From Bipolaris cookei (lineage: Eukaryota > Ascomycota > Dothideomycetes > Pleosporales > Pleosporaceae), in assembly GCA_002286855.1 (NCBI GenBank), contig NRSV01000002.1:244152-308151 (forward strand): 64,000 nucleotides of DNA, in the 5' to 3' direction. The notes beneath the pieces are model-generated. The model was not told where the DNA came from and did not search any database. It saw only the letters and a program-made list of their open reading frames with translations. Both the position numbers and the translations under genes were made by a program. Each line of letters begins with the position of its first letter. Within the stretch, counting starts at the first letter, position 1. Positions 33,145 through 42,607 of the stretch are shown here, piece by piece.

Positions 33145-34839
33145 TCAAGATCTGGATGGCTTCCTTCTCTTTCCTATCGTAGTACTCTCACTTGCGCCGA
33201 TCACCTTTTGTGCCAGCTTCGCATCAAGCTCGGTTACAACGCCCTTTCCAACTGGCTTCCCGAGGTTATTGCTCATTGGCCTGACAACATCACACCGCAG
33301 TGATTGTGCAGGGCTCATACGCTCCATTCTCGTATTGTTCGTCTGAATGAACAGTCTCTCACGCGATTCTGCACCAGTGTACGGCTTCCACTCAGCAGCA
33401 CGAGTGGCGCGGTCGGTGTTGGGGTCCAAGTTGCGAATGAAGCTCGTCCAGTAACTGCGTACCAGAGGGATGATAGGCTTGTTTGTAGTATAGTAACTGG
33501 CTGGCTCTTGGCCATCAGTGCGCTTCAAGCCCCAGAAAGCGTAGACGTTGACGGTATGCCAGGCGCCCAAGCCAGATGCCTGATCGGCTGGGTCTAGCAC
33601 ATCGTACTTGTAATTGTATGTGGGCACATTGTCGCGTGCAATGGCGTTCTGAATGTTGCGTGTTGGGCAGTGGCTACCGATATCACCAATTGCATTGGCG
33701 GCATTAGGCCAGAAGAATCCTTTACCGGGGAAGGCGGGCTTCGTCACCTTCAAGTAAAGGTCGCTAAGGATTGAGATGGAAGAGTTGCTCAGACTTGGGT
33801 CCTGACCTGCTAACCATTTCGCTGCATCGCTTGTGGTGTTGAGACTTTCTGGCGGGCTCTTGGTACCTTCGTCTGCGCAAGTGCCCATGATGGTCGGTAC
33901 CTTGGCGTACTTGCCCTGGTCGAAGAGGTTCACGAGCGAGTCAGTGAATAGCTCGCCATCGATGTTGGGGTTGAACCAGCAGTTGGAAGAGCGGATGGCC
34001 GACTCGTTGAGCGCGCGTAGGCAAGAAAGGCCGTCGGTCGCATTGGCGCAACCCTTGTCCTGAAGCAAGCATTCATATTGCTCCTCACCTAGCTCTGGAG
34101 TACGCATTGTTACCCAAGGGCCTGACTCCATAATGCCACCTACAAACAACTTTTTGCCTGTATTTGCCGCCATCATGAGCGCAACAGATGTTCCACCGGC
34201 ACTGACTCCATCAAGAACAACATGATCTGGATCGCCACCGAATTGACTGATGTGCTCTTTGACCCACTCAAGCAATTTGATCTGGTCGCGTATGCCAGCA
34301 TTGACATCGCCACCTCCTGCCTTTACCGCCTTGCCGTTAAGGAAGCCGTACAGGCCTACACGGTAGCTGAATTGAACAAATACGACCTGGCCATCTGCAA
34401 CGATCTCGGTGGGATCCCAGTTGGCGCTAGACTGCGAAGTGAAGCCACCTCCTTGGAAGAAAACCACAACCGGTAATTTCGACTTGGTGGTAGCCTTGGA
34501 AGGTGCATACACGCTCAAATAGAGACAGTCTTCGGCGATATGAAAGCGTGAGTAGGTTCCAGAAATAGTCCAGTCATCAGGACGGCTAGGTGGGCACGTT
34601 GCACCGTGTCTAGTGGCGTTGATGAGACCGGAAACGACGGGATCTTGCGGCGCTGCGAAACGTAGGTTTCCCACAGGTGGTGCAGCGTACTGGATGCCTT
34701 TCCAGGCAGACACTCCCAGATTGGAGTCAACGACAGCTCCCTGGTATTTCGCGTAGCCGACATCGACGACAGTATCGACAGCCTGTACGATCGAAGACAA
34801 GCTCGCTCCTACGGCAAGCAACTGGTGAACGTGCCTCAT
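33145..34839 (-). CDS. Secreted type-B carboxylesterase/lipase
   Basis: Single exon, 564 aa. The ATG at 34839 starts a signal peptide (MRHVHQLLAVGASLSSIVQA). Family marks are KGIQYAAPPVGNLRFAAP, the type-B signature EDCLYLSVYAP, the oxyanion-hole segment FFQGGGF and the nucleophile elbow DGVSAGGTSV with Ser213. Here Val replaces the usual Glu of GESAGG, a position outside the triad. Likely acidic and His partners are in CADEGTK and GAWHTVNVYAFWG. Several Asn glycosylation sequons (NATR, NESA, NTTS, NSSI) fit secretion. Substrate is unknown; relatives hydrolyse lipids, aromatic esters or xenobiotics. Confidence 0.93.
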   Translation of the reverse strand: MRHVHQLLAVGASLSSIVQAVDTVVDVGYAKYQGAVVDSNLGVSAWKGIQYAAPPVGNLRFAAPQDPVVSGLINATRHGATCPPSRPDDWTISGTYSRFHIAEDCLYLSVYAPSKATTKSKLPVVVFFQGGGFTSQSSANWDPTEIVADGQVVFVQFSYRVGLYGFLNGKAVKAGGGDVNAGIRDQIKLLEWVKEHISQFGGDPDHVVLDGVSAGGTSVALMMAANTGKKLFVGGIMESGPWVTMRTPELGEEQYECLLQDKGCANATDGLSCLRALNESAIRSSNCWFNPNIDGELFTDSLVNLFDQGKYAKVPTIMGTCADEGTKSPPESLNTTSDAAKWLAGQDPSLSNSSISILSDLYLKVTKPAFPGKGFFWPNAANAIGDIGSHCPTRNIQNAIARDNVPTYNYKYDVLDPADQASGLGAWHTVNVYAFWGLKRTDGQEPASYYTTNKPIIPLVRSYWTSFIRNLDPNTDRATRAAEWKPYTGAESRERLFIQTNNTRMERMSPAQSLRCDVVRPMSNNLGKPVGKGVVTELDAKLAQKVIGASESTTIGKRRKPSRS

Positions 34840-36115
34840 ATTCAAGACAAATAATAGCAGGAAAGAAACGAACGGAAACGAACGGAAACAGGAAATATCC
34901 TTGAGAGTGACGAGTTTGAGAAACGCTCAACTGCTACTCTATTGTTCCCTTCCTCTGGTGGCTATTTGAACATATCCCTTCGAATGTTTATGCAACTTCT
35001 TGAAACAATCTAAACCTGTTATAGCAACAATGTAGTAACATATTTAAGTTTGTTTCGGTCCGTAAGCGGAGTGAACAATGACATTACCGTATGCGTTCAT
35101 GCCCCTGTGCCGTTGGAGTCGGACCGTTAAGTCAGCAACACGGCATATCAACTGTTTCATATTGGAATTGAAGGCGGGTAGAACCTAACCGTGCTTGAAG
35201 AAGTCACAAATCCTAGATTTCATGTCTGATAATCAATGACATTCGTCCGTGGTCTCTCACGCACTAATGCACGACTCGAAACGGAGTGGTATTGCTGTGA
35301 AAGTGCAAAGGGGCGAACGCGCGGGGAAGTCAACACCAGCAATCTAAGGCAGGTGCAGCGGCCCGAGTATTGAAAATTTGCTGAAGCGCCAGGCATGGCA
35401 CAGTTCGTCAGAACATCCAGTAAGGGGCACTTACATCCCAATTGACATTATGGTGGGTAGTTTACTCTGCACCGCGTTAGGCTGTTCTTCTTAGTTGCTA
35501 CTATAGCTTGGGATTCCACTTTTACTATGAGTTACTTGAGGTAAACCACGTCAACAAATAGAAGTTGTAGCAAATGTACGGAAAGGTATTCTATAACTGT
35601 CTTGCAGGTTTCTTGAGTAATGGTACATGCATATATGTATGTATGTATGTATGCATGTAACGTTATACATACTTACTATATTATGCCAGGGATTGGCCCA
35701 GGCTGCCTTGTTCGAAGTCTTTGAGATGGCTACGGCTACGCCAAGAGTCCTATCGATAGACAAATAACTGCGCACGGACGAAAAGCGCCAACTTTACACG
35801 CGTCTTGCATACACTACAGAGGCTCAATTTAGAAAATAAGAGCTGGAGGAGGTAGAGACTAGTTTTACGAGTCATTCCATGTAGGTTTTAGGGTGTGCAG
35901 GTCTATAAGAGCCAAGATCGATTTTGTCTGTTAGTAATAGGTTGATGATTGATTGATTGATTGATTGCTAATGTACTAGCCTATATAGGCCAGTGCCAAG
36001 CATTGCTTAACACTACGTAATGGTCTACCGTAACCCTTCGCTTTTGCGCTAAACCAAAGCTTACTTTCATCACTTCTCGTGCCTGGTAGAGATACTGGGT
36101 TACCCCACGTCCACA
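34840..36115. other. Intergenic region with short tandem repeats
   Basis: Divergent spacer between esterase and ATP10 genes. It holds a TATG repeat near 35634-35652 and five GATT units at 35947-35966. No gene seen on either strand. Confidence 0.6.
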
Positions 36116-37066
36116 ATGCTACAGCCACGGATAGCAGCGCTGCTACACCGCATATTGCTGTCTAGACCTTCAATATGTTCGAGGTGTCAAACACATCTTG
36201 TAACTGCATCAATTGCACAGCAGTCATTTGCTCGGACCTTCGCTTCCGCCCAAAGTCTCCGCCGACCAGCAACAGATCCAAAGACTCCCGAGTCCGTGCC
36301 TACATCCGACCCCAAAGATGAGGACGTATTCATTCCCAAGCCCCTCGGCCGACCCATTGGCTTCAAGTCCGCCCCGCATCCAGGCGAAAATGCTAGCATA
36401 CCCAAGACGAAAAAAGATTATTCCGGCATAACGATGTCACAGCGGAACCTGGAGAAGCGCAAGGATCTGGTAGAGAAATGGGGCACAAACTATTTTCGCG
36501 ACTTCAAAAACATTCGTAAATACAGATCAGGCAAGACGTTCATGGCAAACCCTAGAATCTTCAAGAAAGAGGCGGCGTTGTACTTTCCGAACTTTCATGG
36601 CGATACACTGGAGGGAAAAGACAGAGACACGACCAATGTATTGGCGGGGAAGGTCAGTGTGGTGAATGTGTACAGTTCGCAATGGGGTTTAAGCCAGGTG
36701 GAGACGTTCACTGGAGCTAAGACGAATGCCAATCTGCACAACATGCTTGCACAGCATCCAGGGGTAGCGCAGATGGTGGATGTCAATATTGAAGAGAATA
36801 CCATGAAGGCCTGGATCATTGCACTCTTCCAATGGCGGTTGAAGGCCTCGAAACCAAAAGAGGATTGGGGCAAGTACTTCGTTATCAGAAAAGGAGTCAG
36901 CGAGAGGATACGAGAGACAATTGGTTTGCTGAACGGTAGGGTTGGATACATCTATCTTGTGGATCAAGATTGCAAGATTCGATGGGCAGGGAGCGGAAAC
37001 GCAGAGGGCACAGAGATGGAGGACATGAACAAAGGGTTCGCCAAGCTGATTGCCGAGGTGCAATAA
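36116..37066 (+). CDS. ATP10: Mitochondrial ATPase assembly factor ATP10
   Basis: Inner-membrane chaperone needed to assemble the F0 sector of ATP synthase (subunit 6). The protein is 316 aa in one exon. The N terminus is Arg/Ser-rich and acidic-free (MLQPRIAALLHRILLSRPS), a presequence. The ATP10 domain runs from about residue 95: KRKDLVEKWGTNYFRDFKN, FPNFHGDTLEGKDRDT, VVNVYSSQWGLSQVETF, then the Cys-less C-terminal part GRVGYIYLVDQDCKIRWAGS with GNAEGTE. Length and domain order fit fungal ATP10. It converges on GOS1 with about 150 bp between stop codons. Confidence 0.93.
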   Translation: MLQPRIAALLHRILLSRPSICSRCQTHLVTASIAQQSFARTFASAQSLRRPATDPKTPESVPTSDPKDEDVFIPKPLGRPIGFKSAPHPGENASIPKTKKDYSGITMSQRNLEKRKDLVEKWGTNYFRDFKNIRKYRSGKTFMANPRIFKKEAALYFPNFHGDTLEGKDRDTTNVLAGKVSVVNVYSSQWGLSQVETFTGAKTNANLHNMLAQHPGVAQMVDVNIEENTMKAWIIALFQWRLKASKPKEDWGKYFVIRKGVSERIRETIGLLNGRVGYIYLVDQDCKIRWAGSGNAEGTEMEDMNKGFAKLIAEVQ

Positions 37067-37214
37067 TGCCCTAACAGGAAGAAGCATTGTAATGTTGTAA
37101 GATACTTGTACATCATGACGGTTCAGTCGCCTTGTGTAAAACAGACCGAAATAAGGTCATGAGGATATCCCACCCGCTCAAACGCCGCATATGAATATGA
37201 TAAACCGAAGACAA

Positions 37215-37963
37215 TCACCTGAACCATAAGAGCATTAAGAAGCAGAAAGCGATGAAGCTCGCCAGTATGATACCATCTCTTCGTTTCTTGGACCCAATCC
37301 TTCCCATCAAACTGTTGATTCCGGGCACCTGGCTTGCAGCACCCACTATTCTCCGGTTGATGTTCGCCAGCGTATCCCTCTGTATAGCAAAGTTTTCTTG
37401 TACTGCATATGCTTGACTAAGAACTGAATCAGCCATGCTGTGTGAGTTGTCAATGCGGTTCCGTTCGTCAAGCATGTAGTCGGCTTCGGCTTGGTTGGCT
37501 GAACGATAGGCGTCGATGTCCGATCGTACATTCGAAAGCAGGTTGGCTCGGTTTCGGGCGTCGTTCAAAGAGGACTTGAGACGAGCAAGTTCGCGGCGGT
37601 GATCTGAGAGCACTTCGCGATGTCTGGCAAGGTTGTTTTGCTTGACAGCGGAAGAGCCATGGGTTGATTCAGAGTCGAGTAGTCGTGATAGCTGAGCCAC
37701 AAGCGCGTCCCGCTGCTCAAGGATTTCTTGCAGCCTAGTCTCTACCCGCAACTCCTCCTCTGAGGGTTTCGCCGGGATGTTTGGTGTCGAGCCGAACTGT
37801 GAATATGTGTGGAATAGTGTCTCGGTCTGGCATTCTACGTTAGCAGGGCGGTTGTGAAAGCGGGCCAAGTGCGCCGCGATAGTGAGTGAGTGAAGCCTAC
37901 TTGTTGTTCTAGCGTTCGCGCTTGCTGGCGTAGTTGCGCCCATCCTCCCCCGGTGGAAGACAT
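37215..37963 (-). CDS. GOS1: Golgi SNARE GOS1 (GS28 homologue)
   Basis: Qb-SNARE for intra-Golgi and endosome-to-Golgi transport. Two exons: complement(37901-37963) encoding MSSTGGGWAQLRQQARTLEQ plus Q, and complement(37215-37826), with a 74-nt intron (GTAGGC donor, CTAAC branch, CCAG acceptor); 224 aa. The splice gives EQQTETLFHTYSQFGS, the conserved N-terminal helix of the family. Central helices include EILEQRDALVAQLSRLL and RRELARLKSSLNDARNRAN. The SNARE motif region is SMADSVLSQAYAVQENFAIQ. It ends with a tail anchor (GIILASFIAFCFLMLLWFR). The start lies 251 bp from the divergent L35 gene. Confidence 0.95.
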
Positions 37964-38214
37964 GTCGAATGTTACACTCTCTCTGCAGGTGAATGCAGCT
38001 GCAACAGATCTCGGAGTTCTGGCATCATGGGTGTCGCACCTGCCTGGCGCGGACTACGCAATGCACGGCCAAGACGCTAGTCCGCGTTAGTGATCGGCGA
38101 AAAGTTAAGCGAAACACCGCTCCGGCCAACACAGTCATTTCGATCAACGAGACCATCGTTGACGACACGCGATACCCCATCTACACCACCCGGTCCTACT
38201 AACACACAGTCAAA
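37964..38214. promoter_or_regulatory. Compact bidirectional promoter, GOS1 / L35
   Basis: The 251 bp between the two ATGs must serve both a trafficking gene and a ribosomal protein gene. I see no TATA box or element I can name with confidence. Confidence 0.5.
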
Positions 38215-38934
38215 ATGGTACGTTTCCGATCTCAATGTTGTATCTGGAGGGTATATTTTGTTGCGCTGCTCTCAGAGCACCTGCAGTGGCAGGGTCGGGC
38301 AGTCGCAGCCTCTGCTAGTGGTGCTGCGCAAAAATCGAAACTATACAATTAAGGGAACAAATGCTAACTGAGTACTTGTAGTCTGCCCCCAAGGTCGTAC
38401 GTGAACCCTCGCTCATTCAAACCACTGCCTCTCGCCTCGTACTCACAACCGTTGCAGAAGACCGCCCAGCTGTGGAACAAGTCCAAGGATGAGCTCGCGT
38501 CTCAGCTCGCCGACCTTAAGTCGTACGTCCGCCTGGGAATCGAACACGGAAACACGGATTGGAGTGCTGACGGAAATAAAGGGAGTTGATCCAGCTCAGG
38601 ACCGCCAAGGTTACCGGAGGCTCCAACACCAAGCTCACCCGCATTCATGACGTTCGCAAGGGCATCGCTAAGGTTCTCACCGTCATCAACGCCAATCAGA
38701 GGGCTCAGCTCAGGCTCTTCTACAAGGGCAAGAAGTGCGTCAAGATGAGGAGAAAAAAAATTGTAGCAAGGCTAGTAGCTAATGCCATGCAGGTACACTC
38801 CTCTCGACCTCCGCCCCAAGCAAACCCGCGCCATCCGCCGAAGACTCACCAAGCACGAGGCTTCTCTCGTCACCGAGAAGCAGAAGAAGAAGCAAACACA
38901 CTTCCCCCAGCGAAAGTACGCCGTCAAGGCATAA
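38215..38934 (+). CDS. RPL35: 60S ribosomal protein L35 (uL29)
   Basis: Part of the large subunit near the polypeptide exit. Five exons: 38215-38217, 38382-38396, 38458-38522, 38582-38734 and 38793-38934; introns are 164, 61, 59 and 58 nt. All phases agree and give 125 aa. The first exon is only the ATG, followed at once by GTACGT. The second exon encodes only SAPKV. The product reads MSAPKVKTAQLWNKSKDELA, then LRTAKVTGGSNTKLTRIHDV, LTVINANQRAQLRLFYKGKK, YTPLDLRPKQTRAIRRRL and ends THFPQRKYAVKA, matching eukaryotic L35 throughout. The intron-dense 5' end is typical of fungal ribosomal protein genes. Because every exon is short, no single open frame represents the gene. Confidence 0.96.
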
Positions 38935-39448
38935 GCGTGCTTTTGCGAAGGTGTTTCTCTTTTCTTCCTTTGTCTCATGAAGCATTGCATTGCCGGGGCT
39001 TTTCCAGCTAGCGACTCACCCGTGTACTCGTAGTACCATACTCCAGAGGAGCGAGGAAGGTGGCGTAGCAAATGGGAGTGGACGGACAGGGCGATCTTTA
39101 ACGGAAATGGGTTGGCGTCCATGTCAAGATCTATGAATAAAAAAGTTCAGACAAGCACGGAAATGATACCTCATGATTTGTGAAAGGAGTTTTTTACGTT
39201 TTACATGAGCTTTTTTTTTACATTGGATCCGCATGTTCTATCAAAAAACTGTTGCAGGGAGTATCGCGTCTACGGCTTTAGGGCGAATTGCTTGGACGCA
39301 AAAGGACATAGCGATTGTGTTGTCAACATTGCTTATAATTGCTATGCGGCTAACATTCTATACTAACGCCGAAACAGGAACAATAGGGCTTTATGTTTCT
39401 ACCTTCCTATCTAACCTTGATATGGTTCCAGACATGACCTTAATGTGC
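38935..39448. other. Intergenic region without recognised gene
   Basis: Convergent 3' flanks of the L35 and ERG8 genes. No gene seen. Confidence 0.6.
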
Positions 39449-41292
39449 CTACTCCCACTCCTTGTACAGACTAAGGTCTTCGGCCTTGACACCTACCATC
39501 TCTTCCCTTACACCAATGACACCCACTTTGCCAGTGGCTTCTGGATCGTTGTACTGTGCCAGGGATGACCTGAGTTTTTGGAGCACCTCATCCTTATCCT
39601 GGACAAGCAGGACGATGGCGTCAAAACCACCAGCACCGGGCACAACGCCACCGACGACACCCTCGAGGGTTGAGCAGTAATCCAGCAGACGCGTCTGCTG
39701 AGGCGGCTCAATAGGCACGCCAGACTTTTCGCCCATGGCGCGAATCAAAGCACGGTTCTGAGAAATGATCTGGCGGAGGGTATCGTACTTGGAGAAATCC
39801 TCACCCTGCTCATCGGTCGCCAGGCGAGTAAGCTCTGCAGCCAAAGCTTCGTTTCCAGTCTGCAACTCGTTCCAAATCTTTTTCGCTTCCTCCTGCTGTT
39901 CTGCTCTCCACGCGAGGACTTTCTTAACCATGCCGGGCGTCTCGCTTCCGCAGTCGACGTCGCACATGACGAGGCGGAGACCCTTGGGCATCTTGATGGC
40001 AGCCTTCTTAATCTCAGTATCCCACGCGGAGCCCTCGACGAGCGAGCGCAGCTTCGTTGCGAAGCCGGCAGTGCCGGGTTGCGGGAGGCTGCTGAGCAGC
40101 GAGGGTGAGAAGCGTTTGTATAGACAAGATCCAAAGACCGCACTTGCGATGTCAAATCCTGAGCCGACTTTGCCCTGGGCGTACGAGTGGCTTGCCTGAG
40201 CTAGGTTGTGCAGCGTCATCTGGCCCTTTTCGGTAGTTAGGTCGAAAAGGTCCTTGGGGAGATAGAAATCTAGGACTGCGGCTGTGAAACTCGTGACGAG
40301 GGCTGCACTGCTGCCCAGTCCGGTCTTGTGCGCTTCTCTGAGAGAGACATTGAAGTCTTGGAAGCGAGAAACTTTGTTGGATGTTGCAGAAGTGCGGATG
40401 GTGCCTGGATTTGAGTAGTAGGCCTGGTCGGCTAGGATGCGGATGTTGGATGGTTGAATGAGGGTGTTGGGGAGGAGGGAGTGGATGTAAGTTAGGGCAT
40501 AGGTGAGTGCGGTTTCTATGAAGGGGTTACGGGACTGGGCGATGGATTGTTCGTGGCCGCTGGGTAGGTGTTAGTCAATTTTTCGTTTGTAATCGAACAA
40601 GCACAATTGCATATATAGGTCTTAAAGCGCAATTCTAGAATACAAAATGAAAGACGGTGGCGATGGCTGCAGGGAAGTGGGTATCCGTAGACCCTGATAC
40701 TCCGCACCAGTCATGTGACAGTGGGCAAGACGGAGGTAAATACAGAATCCGAACTGAAGCCTAAAGCAACCTTGTTGAGGCAGCATGACTTTGGACTACT
40801 GCAAGGAAACCCTGTGGGTGTTCATCGCCACTTTCTGGATTGCTTCTAATGAAACGTGTGATTGGGTGGTTGCAACGAGTGCATTACCCGATTGAGCAGA
40901 TAGAAGGGATGAGGCTTGAGATGAAACATGAAAAAGTAAAGACGACTATTGATCGACCCGGATGCAAGACGATTGGAAACAGAGACCAGTGGGACAAAGA
41001 GATGAAATACTCACATGCTAAGTTGGGTTACGGCGATGCCGCCATCTCCGTCCTGCAGCCTGTAGCCATACTCCCAGATGGCCTCACGGAATTGGGGGCT
41101 GGTAACCAGAATGCCGTTGATGGTGACGCCAGACCTCGTCTTGACGGGCTCTACAAGGGAGTGTATTCTCGCGTCCAAGCCGAATACCAGGCCTGTGTAG
41201 TCCCGGTCGAGCACCAGGTAGCCACCGGCGACTAGGACTTTGGCCGGACAAGAAACGGCAGTCGGACTCAACGGCGCGTCCGAGGAAGACAT
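39449..41292 (-). CDS. ERG8: Phosphomevalonate kinase
   Basis: GHMP kinase of the mevalonate pathway, converting mevalonate 5-phosphate to the diphosphate for sterol synthesis. Two exons: complement(41015-41292) and complement(39449-40559), giving 462 aa. Exon 1 carries the kinase start (CPAKVLVAGGYLVLDRDYTG). The intron is 455 nt, far longer than others in the window, with GTGAGT donor, TTGACTAACACC branch and CCCAG acceptor; phases match and give QLSIGHEQSIAQSRNPFIET. The ATP-binding motif GLGSSAALVTSFTAA starts at residue 173. Further family blocks are YAQGKVGSGFDIASAVFGS and GVVPGAGGFDAIVLLV. An extra small exon inside the long intron cannot be excluded. Confidence 0.93.
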
Positions 41293-42607
41293 GGTGTAAA
41301 GTGGAGCAGCTGGAGGGATAGACAAGCAGCGGCACAGTGGAACAGTTGGATTTGTAAGAAGGGCGGGATGGAGCAACGATGTTGGCGCAAAACTGTTAGT
41401 ACGGACGGGTACGCAGGAGAAGGGGCTTGCTTGAGGCGGGCTCGTGAGCTTGCGGGGTGTGCAGGCTGATGTAAAGGGACTGCAAGTGCGGTGGGTCTCT
41501 GATGCCACGACTCTCTTGCAGACAGCGTCGAGGGCTGTGTTTTGCAGAGTCGCTCTGGATGCGGCTAGAGGCCGACGGTGCTACTACATACACACATGCT
41601 CGGTCTCCGGTGATGGTGCATGTCACGTGCCGTTGCGTCTACTACATCCGTACTAGGTGTATATTACTACTGTAGAGCACACGTCGCGCAATGGCCATAC
41701 GATTTGCCGCGGCCTACACACGGGCTCTGCGATCGGGCTGGGCGCACAGAGGCAAAGTCAATCACCTGCACGTCACATCCTGTGGGGTGCAGCCGCCTTG
41801 TTCTCGTCGTTCTGCCTGACTCATCTTCGAGTCCATGGACGCCCTGGACGGCGGCGGTGCCAGAGACTGCCCGGGGCCGACATTACAGCCCTGGGATGGA
41901 CGAGGCGGGTGGCTACCATTGGCCCGGAAATGCCCATCTCTCCCCGTACTCACACGGCGCTGGGCAGAGACCATTGTGCACGCTACACCAGCCCCCGGCA
42001 CTGCGCCTAGTGCGATAATTTTTCGGCAAAGCTAACGTCCATGGCATCGGTCCTAATAACTTTTCATGACGACTACGAGCTGTGCGCTCGAAGCTTCCTT
42101 CTGGATTCCCGCTAACCAAGTTGCCTTCGTGGCTCGCAATATCTTCCTCCAGGCCACAGTGTGCCGTTTCCTCTCCCACTCCTTCTTCCCTCTCCTATTT
42201 CTGTGCGACAACGTCTCCGGACCATTACCCGCCACGGTGCGAAGCCCACAATAGCATTTGCTCACATTTGCGCACTTCTCCCCAACCACCTCACGCCCTC
42301 CTTACACTCGAAAAGCGCGTTTGTTTGACGGTCATCGTCAAATGAACCTGCACTGTCGCGTAGGGATCTCGAGAATAGTACGTACATGATAATTTCGTCC
42401 GTCTGCACCGACTCCCCGCCCGCACGAGTCGCGCACCGCAACCGTAATTCTGCTGCCTAAACACCAAAAAATCCGTCGTGAAACGCGCCGGCCTATCTCC
42501 GAGTCCCCGCAGCACCTTCATCTTCAGGCTTCCACCTCAGGCCTCTTGTGCTGACCATCCTCACTCAGTCTCACCCTTCCCATCTGAAGGGCTCCTCCAA
42601 TTCCTAA
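41293..42607. other. Divergent intergenic region, ERG8 / PPR gene
   Basis: 1.3 kb between two divergent start codons. Open frames exist on both strands but have no recognisable similarity. CT-rich sequence at 42530-42600 is probably leader of the PPR gene. Confidence 0.6.

Noticed and set aside
27960..34839. MFS transporter next to an esterase as a possible secondary-metabolite cluster
   Set aside because: No polyketide synthase, NRPS, terpene cyclase, P450 or pathway regulator is present between or beside them.
41620..42035. Plus-strand frames between ERG8 and the PPR gene
   Set aside because: Low-complexity, Pro/Arg/His-rich translations without motifs, in a divergent promoter region.
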